From NCBI GenBank assembly GCA_035578905.1, contig JAQJVL010000308.1:528501-592500 (forward strand): a DNA stretch of 64,000 nt, in the 5' to 3' direction. The stretch comes from Stictocephala bisonia. Taxonomy: Eukaryota > Arthropoda > Insecta > Hemiptera > Membracidae. The notes beneath the pieces were generated by a model that saw only the letters and a program-made list of their open reading frames with translations, had not been told where the DNA came from and did not search any database. A program made the translations under genes and the position numbers. Below, piece by piece: positions 11,535-23,164 of this stretch (positions are counted from its first letter, which is position 1; each line of letters starts with the position of its first letter).

Positions 11535-12365
11535 CTGTATTTGTGCCAACACATATTATGCTAATTAAGAAAAAAAACAGTTTTATTTAATTTCACTATT
11601 TTTTATTACTTGTGTGTTAGTAGTAAGAAACAAATAACATATCTACCATTAAACACTTCACGACTGTTAACTCTCTCTTTTATTGTCGCATGTAGTATGG
11701 TACTTTCTACTTTACCACTAACCGGCTTAACCCAAAGTTAGAAAAGGACCAATATACAACCAAAGGTTCTGACCATATGACTAGGGAGTATAAAAGGTTA
11801 TCTACGAGTCAAGTACAGCTGATATGGCATAATTAATGGAGAGCCTGCGCCAACAATATTTTGGTTCTTCAGTTTGTTGAAAGTAAAAAGTGTCACAGTT
11901 CAACTGCCAACAACAATATCGTGACAAAACCTCGATCCTTGAAGGAAAGTATCCTTTGACGGTCTGGTTGTGTTCTTTTTAACTTGACACTTCAGTTAGC
12001 ATGTTTTGAGAATATTACTACTTGTTTCATTCTATCCTTCTTCAGAGACAATCTTTCTTGTGAGAAGTTAGATATTTTTTGTAGTTCTTTCGTGTAGCAA
12101 GCCAAAATAAAAAATAAAGTTGAAAAATATTAAGATTTTACTACTCCAATTACTAATTATTAATGATATTACGTAAAGTATGGGTTGTAAAAGTTATTAT
12201 TGTGTTTAATCTCATGTTGTAATCAGATATATTGACACAATATAATATAATAATATCATGGATAACATTTATGAGTTTGATATCGATACTTCGTTACAGC
12301 TTGTCGTCTTATTATTGTAGTGATTATACAGGGTCGGGCAACAGTCTGGGATAAAATTATTAATT
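11535..12365. other. Non-coding DNA
   Basis: No gene recognised. An ATACAGGGTCGGGCAAC sequence near 12326 resembles the TACAGGGTG termini of the foldback at 25434 and may be a solo end of a related element. Confidence 0.35.
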
Positions 12366-12430
12366 TTAAAATTATTTATTCATTTATTTATTGCATTCCA
12401 ACGGCAAAGCCATTTCACAATTATTAGTAT
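12366..12430 (-). mobile_element. LINE 3' tail fragment
   Basis: Read on the minus strand it is AAATGGCTTTGCCGTTGGAA then TGCAATAAATAAATGAATAAA, matching the 3' end of LINE A (CCGTTGGAATAAATAAATAA). It is probably a heavily 5'-truncated copy of a related LINE; how far upstream it extends could not be judged. Confidence 0.6.
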
Positions 12431-13250
12431 AGATAAATATTTATTTTTTAAAAGTTATATGGATATAGTAACTATTTAAAACAATAATTTCCACTATGAC
12501 ACTAACCTAAAGTAACAATACAAACTAGTATCAATAATACATCCAGTAAAGACAAACACACAAAGTAGATATAAAACGGTCGCTAGCCGTTGAGGAAATC
12601 CACTGTTTGAATAATATGCCTGACTACCTGGCCTATTATGTAAAATAAAAAATAGCCTATAGATGGTCCGAATATAATTATGGCCACGTCCCACATCTCT
12701 ACAAGTATGTATAATTTATTAGTATTATGAAATTGGTGCAGAAAAGCGTAAAAGTGTGCCGATGTAAGACTTTGCTTCATCCACTATCATAAATTTGTTC
12801 TCCCATTAAGAAACAAAGAAGTCTTTGTTGTACGTATTATACTTGTGCGGCAAAAGGCTACATTTATTAAAAACATAACCTAGTAATAATGATTATAACA
12901 TGTTATTATTATAATCATTGTTACTATGCCCAAAATATGACATTTTAATTCTTACGTTTTAAAAAGTAATTACAAATAAATTAAAGGACCAACCATTTAG
13001 ATGCGGATTATATAGACCTTAAAAATGAGATATTAAGCAAAATATATATACCAACAAGAGATATATGCCAACAAATAATTAAGAGATATTGCATGCCATT
13101 CACGATCTTTATCGAAAAATCAAGCAAGCGAGTTTATTAAAAGCAGAGCTTTTTAACTCAAATTTAAATAAAAATAATTGATATTTTGGTACAAAAATGG
13201 TTTTATTTATTAAACTTAGATTAAAATGTCTACTTGGTATGCGACTGCCT
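12431..13250. other. Non-coding AT-rich DNA
   Basis: No gene recognised. Two overlapping short minus-strand frames (12494-12780) have no domain. A palindromic CATAACCTAGTAATAATGAT / ATAATCATTGTTACTATG region lies near 12876-12930. Confidence 0.4.
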
Positions 13251-13572
13251 ACTAGTAAGGTAACCTGTAAATCGCGCCCTCTGTAAATCGCGCCCTGTGA
13301 ATATCGCGCCCCATGCGTCGTCACGTCAACCCTCGTCAACGTCAATTAGCACAATATTAACCCTTCGCACTTTATCCATTCATAAGACAAATAGGTTAGG
13401 TTAGGTTAGGTTAGGGAGGTGGGCCATTCCCGGTCATTCCCCTTATGAAACGGCTGTCAAGTGACGCTCGCGGCCCGTGACTCAGAGGTTCAGGTAGTCA
13501 GGGTGCGATTTAACCAGATTTTTGATGGGGCGCGATTTACACATGGCGCGATTTTCATGCATTCACTAGTAA
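13251..13572. mobile_element. MITE-like element with AAATCGCGCC subterminal repeats
   Basis: A CpG-rich ~306-bp segment bounded by matching 8-bp ACTAGTAA sequences (13251-13258 and 13565-13572), a possible target-site duplication of the length made by hAT-type transposases. Inside the left end are TGTAAATCGCGCCC twice and ATATCGCGCCCC. Inside the right end are the reverse complements GGGGCGCGATTTACA and GGCGCGATTTT. The extreme termini do not match well, so the class is uncertain. The middle carries TTAGG repeats. Confidence 0.6.
13394..13416. repeat. Interstitial (TTAGG)n, ~4-5 units
   Basis: GGTTAGGTTAGGTTAGG and following bases form a perfect short run of the arthropod telomere repeat, inside the MITE-like element. 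A two-unit TTAGGTTAGGTT also occurs at about 59520. Confidence 0.9.
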
Positions 13573-13639
13573 TACCCTTTGTGAGGGGAGTGTAGTCGAG
13601 CAGCAATAATGAGACTACCGGCTACCTGGAAAGTGTTCC

Positions 13640-14050
13640 TCTGGAATTCGGAAATTTAGGGACACGGAAATTTTGAGACTACACCTAAAACTCTTCTCTG
13701 GATGGATTGGAGCCCATTCTTTTGTCCTGAGAAGTAAGCATCAAAATCGTGCAAGCACATTCCAGCATCTGCCGGACAAGAGAGCAGTAAAGGGCTCTCA
13801 GAGTTACTGGGTTCTTAATGCCACGAATGGATCTAATTATAAAGCCCAAGGTTTTGTTGGCTCTACAACACAAGAAGTCTACATGATTGTTTGAAGATAA
13901 GTTGAGTGAGAGTATTCCTCCCAGATCTTTGGTCTAGCCAGTGGATGGCCTTTTATCGTGTAATCTGCAGTATTGTGGTTCGTTGATCTGTGAAAAGTCA
14001 TTATATTGCACTTAGGGATGTTGAGAGATATGTTGTTTGATATTTATTGA
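13640..14050 (-). mobile_element. LINE fragment D (Jockey-like RT C-terminus)
   Basis: On the minus strand the frame at 13873-13685 reads KTLGFIIRSIRGIKNPVTLR and then ALYCSLVRQMLECACTI, a conserved post-RT segment of Jockey-type ORF2. Decayed sequence upstream continues the similarity toward 14040. It lacks the catalytic core and is inactive. Confidence 0.72.
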
Positions 14051-15300
14051 AAGAAACGTAATGAAACTTTGTAGTTATGTGCTCTATACTCTCTATACCA
14101 AACGGTCAGATATATTTTACTCGTTTTTCGTATATGCAGGGGATGGCCCACGACGGATACCTTAGAAATTTTAAATGTAATCCGACCTTAAATTATCCCT
14201 TATTTTATCCCTTATCTTATCACTAATTTTAAATGTTTTTGTTTGTACAATACAAAAATGCAAACCAGAGGTCAATTGGATAACCCCGTCAGAAAATTCA
14301 GCCACTAAGAATTTAATGTCGTATAACTAATTCTTCTTAGTTACACGGGTATTTATTTATCCCTGGTTGAGGTTCATGTTGTCGGTAGGTTGTTAATTGT
14401 AACGAACAGTCGTAACGAAAGACTGCGTTATAAAAATAACTATGTTATTTAACAAAAATAAGAAACATTATTAAAGCACTTTTTACAGTATGTATACTTC
14501 AAAAATAATTATAATAATTTATTACATTTTTTTTGTTAAAATCAATTAATTTCTTATATTCTGTCAGTTAAATTATAGATGTACGCAGTAATAGATTATA
14601 ACTATCTTGTCCTTGTTTTAATCAATATTAGTTACATGACATAACTTCTTTGAGAGGCTATATTGCCTGACTTGGTCAACCTTTTGACCTCAGGTGTGCA
14701 CTTATGTGTTGTACAAACAAAGAAAGACCTTTATGAGGTGTAACTCGAAGTAAGCTTACATTTAAACATTTTTAAGAGCACCTTAATGGGCCATCCCCTG
14801 GCTATGTGAAAAATAAGTAAAATGTGTCTAAATTTTTGGTAAAGAGATATGTACATAACTAAAACGTTTCATTACATTACTTTTAGTACCGTAGTTTTAA
14901 AAATAGTAAATATATTACAGACTTCCCAAGCCCAAAGTTTACAAAGTAGTTACGTTTATATTGAGAATACAACTCCAGTGGAACCACAGTCCAGTGTCAC
15001 TACAGTTCAGTGGAACCACAGTCCAGTGGAACCACAGTCCAGAGAACTTTCTTTCAGCACAATCGTTGAAACAGACATCTTGCAGTCACATCCATAACTC
15101 ATGAATTAAGATATTCTAGTTACCACATTAAATCAATTAAACCTTCTAAAAATGAACATATTACTCTTTTCATGGATTGCAATATTATATTAAATTATGA
15201 TCTAATAATTATTGTACCGTACTATAATAATCTCACTAAAAATCAATGTTCTAACGATTAAAGTTTTTCACTATTCTCTGTATACACTAACTTGGCCCAT
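14051..15300. other. Non-coding DNA with a short CCAGTGGAACCACAGT repeat
   Basis: No gene recognised. CAGTGGAACCACAGTCCAGTG-like units are repeated about three times at 14970-15045, giving a short spurious plus frame. Confidence 0.45.
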
Positions 15301-15307
15301 GGACCCC

Positions 15308-15344
15308 TGCTACCTGCAACCGGCCTGCCCGGTTGCAGGTAGCA
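15308..15344. repeat. Perfect 16-bp inverted repeat at the 3' end of LINE C
   Basis: Arms 15308-15323 (TGCTACCTGCAACCGG) and 15329-15344 are exact reverse complements around the loop CCTGC. It directly abuts the 3' end of the minus-strand LINE. Confidence 0.93.
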
Positions 15345-16885
15345 TATATAATAATAATATTCTTTATTGCCATAAACACAATACATTGTTGTATAGCATG
15401 CGTCAAAATGAAGTAAAAGTTAAACAAATAAATAGGTTAAAACAAATATATATATATATATAATAGCCTACACAGGAGTCGTTAAAATATTTTATTTTAG
15501 TGCGCAGTCATCTCCAAAAACTCCGATACGCTATAGAAAGCTCCATTGACGAAGAAGCGCCGCAATATCCCTTCAAACAGTGTTTCGTTGGGCTTGCCTC
15601 TTATATCTTCCGGTAGCGCGTTGATCAGCTTGGCCCCTACTTCGGACGGCAGTGCTTCGTAAGTCCGTAGCTTATGCTGTCCGGTTCTGAGCATGTTCCA
15701 CCCTCTGGTGTTGTGATCATGCACGTCCCTTCCCCTTGTTAATGTATATTTATTTTCACAGTATCGAACTGTTTCAAACATTTAAAGGGACGGAAGTGTT
15801 AGCATGTTTAACATTTTAAAACTTTTTCTGCTAGAAACTCTAAATCCCAATTTTGCAATAATTCTCACGGCTTTTTTTATAATAAAACATCTCAAAAAAC
15901 TAAATCTTGCACAACCAGATGGGGGGGCCACAACGTAATTCCATACGACAGGTGTGGATATATAAAACCGTCGTATATTTTATCACATATAGCATCTATG
16001 CGTGCATTCCACGTGAGTCCTCTGTCAAGGTGTATTCCTGGACATTTGGTCTCATTTACTTCTTCAATTTCAGAATCATTGAGTATTACTGATGGACCGC
16101 ACTCTTGGAGTGCTCTACGTCCAGAGAAAAGAATGTAATTGGATTTTGACTCGTTTGTTTGTAAATTAATGTCTAATAAAGATTGAATACAAACGTTCAA
16201 ATTAATAAAACTTTGTTTTTACAATGTTTCTTTACAATTTCCGTGGAATGTTATATTTGTATCATCAGCGAATTGTACCATCTGACCTTCGGTCAATGAG
16301 GACTTTAGATGATTTAAATACAATAAGAAAAGGACTGGGCCAATGATAGATCCCTGTGGGACACCATGCTCAACAATCATACTTTTTGAAAGAAGTGTGT
16401 TTATTTCCACTTGTTGTGAGTGGTTGCGAAGATATGATTTCAGCCATGAGCATGGAATTCCCCGTATGCCACTATTGTGTAATTTTGAAATTAGAATTTT
16501 GTGCTTTACACAGTCGAAGACTTTGGACAAGTCCAAGAAAACACTAAGACTAGATTCTCTTCTGTCCAGTGCTTCCATGACCGTATCAACTAGTTTAGTT
16601 ACAGCCTCAAATGTGCTTTTCCTCTTTCTAAAACCAAATTGTCATTATTGAGAATTTCAAATTTATCAAGAAATGAAAGAAGTCTATGTAGGAACAATTT
16701 TTCAAAAACCTTACTAAACATTGGGAGAATTGATACGGGTCTATAATTATTTACCGAATTAGTTTCCCCTTTTTTAAAAATAGGGATATCCTTAGCTTTT
16801 TTCATCAGGCTTGGAAAATAACCAGATTCAAATGACAGGTTAATTAGTTTGGTTAATGGGTTCAGTAGATTATACATCACTCAAC
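15345..16885 (-). mobile_element. Non-LTR retrotransposon C (Jockey-like), 5'-truncated
   Basis: Minus-strand element covering most of the RT region and 3' end. It ends in TATGGCAATAAAGAATATTA followed by TTATTAT at about 15345-15380. No endonuclease is present, so it was truncated on insertion or deleted. Its protein differs from LINES A and B. Confidence 0.88.
15497..16880 (-). pseudogene. LINE C reverse transcriptase remnant
   Basis: Domains in order: 16880-16599 with FPSLMKKAKDIPIFKKGE and NNYRPVSILPMFSKVFEK (RT motifs 1-2); 16578-16219 with SVFLDLSKVFDCVKHKIL (motif A), GVPQGSIIGPVLFLLYLN (motif B) and VQFADDTNI (motif C, catalytic Asp pair kept); 16200-15892 with NESKSNYILFSGRR and a distal YGITLW; 15781-15497 with HDHNTRG, PSEVGAKLINALPEDI and a stop. 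Three frame breaks (near 16600, 16210 and 15790) and small deletions disable it. RT identity is firm. Confidence 0.88.
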
Positions 16886-17056
16886 CACTCGCGTAGCTGT
16901 TCCAGTGATGAGTCACCTATTGCCGTTACCTGCGCTGGTTAACTTTTTTGTGTGGGTCGACATTTTTAACTTATTTATATATTCTGGAAAAATATAGGAA
17001 AATATAAGAAACATGATACCAAACACGATGGTATTATAAAAACGACTTGTGCAACT

Positions 17057-17215
17057 TTTATTTATTCATAAGACGCCGATCGTCAAGATATGGGTGAATA
17101 TGAATTTCGAATGAGCATGATGATTGTAGATGAGCGAATGTAGTCATTGTTAAACTAAGGCCAACTATTCCTTAGAAAGTGTCAATAATTAATAGCCCAA
17201 TGACAAATGAACTTC
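17057..17215 (-). mobile_element. SINE copy 1 (3' part only)
   Basis: Matches the full SINE at 49537-49812 from the TTTATTTATTCATAAGACGC end through CCTTAGAAAGTGTC and AATAGCCCAATGACAAATGA, but lacks the tRNA-like head, so it is 5'-truncated. Minus orientation, with the ATAAATAAA tail at 17057. Confidence 0.85.
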
Positions 17216-17349
17216 ATTTTTAGGTATCACCCTACCCTTTAATTTCTTAAAGGAAACGAATAAAAACAAAAGAGTTATGTGTAGCATATATTATATATTT
17301 GTTTTGTAAAATGACTACAAATTGATATAACATTAGTAAAACGTATTTG

Positions 17350-17516
17350 TGCAATTACTAAAGGACTTTGTAGATCCACAACCTAGCCAATGGGCTTTGC
17401 AACATAAATTACTAGAGGACTTTGTATATCCACAACCTAGCCAATGGGCTTTGCAACATAAATTACTAAAGGACTTTGTAGATCCACAACCTAGCCAAAG
17501 GGCTTTGCAACATAAA
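17350..17516. repeat. 54-bp tandem repeat, 3 copies
   Basis: Unit starts TTACTAAAGGACTTTGTAGA and contains CAACCTAGCCAATGGGCTTT; starts at 17355, 17409 and 17463. The period keeps a plus frame open, with no recognisable protein. Confidence 0.9.
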
Positions 17517-17819
17517 TTTATTTCTCAAACACAGAAAGAATATGAAACAGTTATTGATTTTCCAGTATCCCTTAGGAAAATGAATATTAACAGTAATTTC
17601 AACTGTTGCTGTGACAAATCAGTAGCATACATGTTTCTAAAATTGTCAAAAAACTCAAAACAAAACTCAACAAACTGAAAAACAAACTACAAACACTAAG
17701 CTACGAACTACAAACTACAAAACAAAGTAAAAAACTTATATAAGTTACGCTTAGTGTAATAAGCTACATTTTATACGAACAAGAAATAATACAAATATTT
17801 ATAAATATTACTGCTATAA

Positions 17820-20800
17820 GGTGTTGGTTAGTGGCGTGGCGACGACTAGCTATTTCACAGTTCAGTGGGCTTGTTTATATAAATATTACCGCTAAAAGGT
17901 ATTGGTTAGTGGTGTATCACCGACTAGCTATTTCACAGTTCAGTGGGCTTGTTTACATAAATATTACCGCTAAAAGATTTTCGTTAGTGGTGTGTCACCG
18001 ACTAGCTATTTCACAGTTAAGTGGGCTTGTTTATATAAATATTACCGCTAAAAGGTATTGGTTAGTGGTGTGTCACCGACTAGCTATTTCACAGTTCAGT
18101 GGGCTTGTTGATATAAATATTACCGCTAAAAGGTATTGGTTAGTGGTGTGTCACCGACTAGCTATTTCACAGTTCCGTGGGCTTATTTATATAAATACTA
18201 CCGCTAAAAGGTATTGGTTAGTGGTGTGACACTGACTAGCTATTTCACAGTTCAGTAGGCTTGTTTATATAAATACTACCGCTAAAATGTATTGGTTAGT
18301 GGTGTGACATCGACTAGCTATTTCACAGTTCAGTGGGCTTGTTTATATAAATATTACCGCTAAAAGGTATTGGTTAGTGGTGTGGCGACGACTAGCTATT
18401 TCACAGTTCAGTGGGCTTGTTTACATAAATATTACCGCTAAAAGGTATTGGTTAGTGGTGTGTCACCGACTAGCTATTTCACAGTTCAGTGGGCTTGTTT
18501 ATATAAATATTACCGCTAAAAGGTATTGGTTAGTGGTGTGGCGACGACTAGCTATTTCACAGTTCAGTGGGCTTGTTTATATAAATATTACCGCTAAAAG
18601 GTATTGGTTAGTGGTGTGACACCGACTACCTATTTCATAGTTCAGTGGGCTTGTTTACATAAATATTACCGCTAAAAGGTATTGGTTAGTGGTGTGACAC
18701 CGACTAGCTATTTCACAGTTCAGTGGGCTTGTTTATAAAAATATTACCGCTAAAAGGTATTGGTTAGTGGTGTGTCACCGACTAGCTATTTCACAGTTCA
18801 GTGGACTTGTTTATATAAATATTACCGCTAAAAGGTATTGGTTAGTGGTGTGACACCGACTAGCTATTTCATAGTTCAGTGGGCTTGTTTATATAAATAT
18901 TACCGCTAAAAGGTATTGGTTAGTGGTGTGACACCGACTAGCTATTTCACAGTTTAGTGGGCTTGTTTATATAAATATTACCGCTAAAAGGTATTGGTTA
19001 GTGGTGTGACACCGACTAGCTATTTCACAGTTCAGTGGGCTTGTTTATATAAATATTACCCCTAAAAGGTATTGGTTAGTGGTGTGACACCGACTAGCTA
19101 TTTCACAGTTCAGTGGGCTTGTTTATATAAATATTACCGCTAAAACGTATTGGTTAGTGGTGTGACACCGACTAGCTATTTCACAGTTCAGTGGGCTTGT
19201 TTATATAAATATTACCGCTAAAAGGTTTTGGTTAGTGGTGTGACACCGACTAGCTATTTCACAGTTCAGTGGGCTTGTTTATATAAATATTACCGCTAAA
19301 AGGTATTGGTTAGTGGTGTGTCACCGACTAGCTATTTCACAGTTCAGTGGGCTTGTTTATATAAATATTACCGCTAAAAGGTATTGGTTAGTAGTGTGAC
19401 ACCGACTAGCTATTTCATAGTTCAGTGGGCTTGTTTATATAAATATTACCGCTAAAAGGTATTGGTTAGTGGTGTGACACCGACTAGCTATTTCACAGTT
19501 CAGTGGGCTTGTTTATATAAATATTACCGCTAAAAGGTATTGGTTAGTGGTGTGACACAGACTAGCTATTTCACAGTTCAGTGGGCTTGTTTATATAAAT
19601 ATTACCGCTAAAAGGTATTGGTTAGTGGTGTGACACCGACTAGCTATGTCATAGTTCAGTATGCTTGTTTATATAAATATTACCGCTAAAAGGTATTGGT
19701 TAGTGGTGTGACACCGACTAGCTATTTCATAGTTCAGTGGGCTTGTTTATATAAATTTTACCGCTAGAAGGTATTGGTTAGTGGTGTGTCACCGACTAGC
19801 TATTTCACAGTTCAGTGGCATTGTTTATATAAATATTACCGCTAAAAGGTATTGGTTAGTGGTGTGTCACCGACTAGCTATTTCACAGTTCAGTGGGCTT
19901 GTTTACATAAATATTACCGCTAAAAGATATTCGTTAGTGGCGTGGCGACGAATAGCTATTTCATAGTTCAGTGGGCTTGTTTACATAAATATTACCGCTA
20001 AAAGGTATTGGTTAGTGGTGTGACACCGACTAGCTATTTCATAGTTCAGTGGGCTTGTTTATATAAATATTACCGCTAAAAGGTATTGGTTAGTGGTGTG
20101 GCACCGACTAGCTATTTCACAGTTCAGTGGGCTTGTTTACATAAATATTTTCGCTAAAAGGTATTGGTTAGTGGTGTGACACCGACTAGCTATTTCACAG
20201 TTCAGTGGGCTTGTTTATATAAATATTACCGCTAAAAGGTATTGGTTAGTGGTGTGGCGACGACTAGCTATTTCACAGTTAAGTGGGCTTGTTTATATAA
20301 ATATTACCGCTAAAAGGTATTGGTTAGTGGTGTGGCGACGACTAGATATTTCACAGTTCAGTGGGCTTGTTTACATAAATATTACCGCTAAAAGGTATTG
20401 GTGAGTGGTGTGACACCGACTAGCTATTTCATAGTTCAGTGGGCTTGTTTATATAAATATTACCGCTAAAAGGTATTGGTTAGTGGTGTGGCGACGACTA
20501 GCTATTTCACAGTTCAGTGGGCTTGTTTATATAAATATTACCGCTAAAAGGTATTGGTTAGTGGTGTGTCACCGACTAGCTATTTCACAGTTCAGTGGGC
20601 TTGTTTATATAAATATTACCGCTAAAAGGTATTGGTTAGTGGTGTGACACCGACTAGCTATTTCACAGTTTAGTGGGCTTGTTTATATAAATATTACCGC
20701 TAAAAGGTATTGGTTAGTGGTGTGACACCGACTAGCTATTTCACAGTTCAGTGGGCTTGTTTATATAAATATTACCGCTAAAAGGTATTGGTTAGTGGTG

Positions 20801-21868
20801 TGACACCGACTAGCTATTTCACAGTTCAGTGGGCTTGTTTATATAAATATTACCGCTAAAACGTATTGGTTAGTTGTGTGACACCGACTAGCTATTTCAC
20901 AGTTCAGTGGGCTTGTTTATATAAATATTACCGCTAAAAGGTATTGGTTAGTGGTGTGACACCGACTAGCTATTTCATAGTTCAGTGGGCTTGTTTATAT
21001 AAATATTACCGCTAAAAGGTATTGGTTAGTGGTGTGACACCGACTAGCTATTTCACAGTTCAGTGGGCTTGTTTACATAAATATTACCGCTAAAAGGTAT
21101 TGGTTAGTGGTGTGGCACCGACTAGCTATTTCACAGTTCAGTGGGCTTATTTATATAAATACTACCGCTAAAAGGTATTGGTTAGTGGTGTGTCACCGAC
21201 TAGCTATTTCACAGTTCAGTGGGCTTGTTTATATAAATATTACCGCTAAAAGGTATTGGTTAGTGGTGTGGCGACGACTAGCTATTTCACAGTTCAGTGG
21301 GCTTGTATATATAAATATTACCGCTAAAAGGTATTGGTTAGTGGTGTGACATCGACTAGCTATTTCATATTTCAGTGGGCTTGTTTATATAAATATTACC
21401 GCTAAAAGGTATTGGTTAGTGGTGTGGCGACGACTAGCTATTTCACAGTTCAGTGGGCTTGTTTATATAAATATTACCGCTAAAAGGTATTGGTTAGTGG
21501 TGTGGCAACGACTAGCTATTTCACAGTTAAGTGGGCTTGTTTATATAAATATTACCACTAAAAGGTATTGGTTAGTGGTGTGGCGACGACTAGCTATTTC
21601 ACAGTTCAATGGGCTTGTTTATATAAATATTACCGCTAAAAGGTATTGGTTAGTGGTGTGTCATCGACTAGCTATTTCACAGTTAAGTGGGCTTGTTTAT
21701 ATAAATATTACCGCTAAAAGGTATTGGTTAGTGGTGTGTCACCCACTACCTATTTCACAGTTCAGTGGGCTTGTTTATATAAATATTACCGCTAAAAGGT
21801 ATTGGTTAGTGGTGTGGCGACGACTAGCTATTTCACAGTTCAGTGGGCTTGTTTACATCAATATTACG
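17820..21868. repeat. 78-bp satellite array, ~52 copies
   Basis: Unit contains GACTAGCTATTTCACAGTTC, AGTGGGCTTGTTTATATAAA and TATTACCGCTAAAAGGTATT, then GGTTAGTGGTGTG. Copies are mostly above 95% alike by eye. A diagnostic site varies among GTGACACCG, GTGTCACCG and GTGGCGACG; the first creates a stop and breaks the otherwise open 26-codon plus frame. Sub-variants (CATAGTT, GTTTACATAAAT, CTTATTTATATAAATACTACC) recur in blocks, suggesting unequal exchange. It lies about 2.9 kb beyond the 3' end of the protease gene. Not coding. Confidence 0.95.
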
Positions 21869-22883
21869 TTATCTCTACAATAACACCTCTTTGTCTACCT
21901 CATGGTTATTTTGCTTTTATTGACACTACAGTGTTTTACTACTCGGTTTGGATGATTTATTTTGGCTCTATATGTTACTAAATAAACCACCAGCAAATGC
22001 GTTTAAAAATTTGTAAATATTGTATTTAAAAGATGGAGAAATCAGATTTGTTTGCAAACTAATAATTGAATATATAAAGTAATTTAAGTTTTGTATTTAA
22101 ATTAATACCCTCCATTTTACATAAGAAAAAGACCCATACTTCGTTAAGCGACTCTTCTAGATTGATTCCTTGTTATCTATATATTTTTTTTAGAGTAGTG
22201 CAGATACTACTGTCTGTTAATAAGAAAGCGCTAAGGATTCATATATATGGGGCTAGAATGGTTATTCAAGACCAGAAGAGGAGATGTGACTACAACTCTC
22301 GGGGTGTCTACCGTGGGACCGGTGGGGTCTACCGTGGGACCGGTTGGGTCATAATTAAATTGACTTAAGACATAAATCCGTAATGCCTTTAGGAAACGTT
22401 GACGCTATTTATTTCATTACTATGTTCATAAAGACATTAAATAAATATAAGTTGAAACTATGATAATTTAACCAAACTAACCCAACGCAATAGCCTAAAT
22501 TAAATGAATATTTATTAAATACTCAATTGCTTCTGTTGAGAACAACCAAATTATTAACTGTTTACTAAACAAAAAAAGCAAATAAAAAATTTATGACATT
22601 CTTCAGTTCTTCTGTAAGTTTATTTTATATAGGTTAGGTCCAAATAATTCAGAAGAGTTTTTAAAACGTTACTTATAGGCATTGGTGTATCAATGTCATT
22701 TGCAATTCTAAGCTTCGGTTTATAATAACTCTGTGGTAAATGTGGTAAACATACAGAGTTACAGTTTTACAATTTATGCATATATAACTCTACTTAAATG
22801 TCACCATTACTTCGTAATAAACTAGTTAAGGTTCAAACCCGGCATTTTTATACTATTTAAAACATAATACGAAACATAGTATG
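21869..22883. other. Non-coding DNA with a small duplication
   Basis: No gene recognised. At about 22301-22346 the segment GTCTACCGTGGGACCGGT occurs twice in tandem with a 5-base spacer. The remainder is AT-rich unique DNA. Confidence 0.45.
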
Positions 22884-23164
22884 GTGCCTAGGGCTCGATG
22901 TTACCGACATCTTTCCAGTGTGGATTCCCAGTGTCATTGGTTGTTGTGAAATACCGAATGTCCATTCACGTATCGGATATACAGATTACGACTTAACACA
23001 ATAGGGAATATAGAGATGTGCCTAGGGCTAGTTTTTACCGACATCTTTCCAGTGTGGACTCACAGTGTCATTGGATGTTGTGAAAAACCGAATGTCCATT
23101 TACTTATCGGATATACAGATTACGATTTAACACAATAGGGAATATAGTGACGTGCCTAGGGCTC
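22884..23164. repeat. 134-bp tandem duplication, 2.1 copies
   Basis: GTGCCTAGGGCTCG starts at 22884, 23018 and 23152, spaced exactly 134 bp. The units share CCGACATCTTTCCAGTGTGG and CAGATTACGA with a few substitutions. No frame or known element recognised. Confidence 0.9.

Noticed and set aside
13251..13572. CpG island promoter
   Set aside because: The CpGs are in inverted AAATCGCGCC repeats bounded by matching 8-bp sequences, which fits a MITE-like element better.
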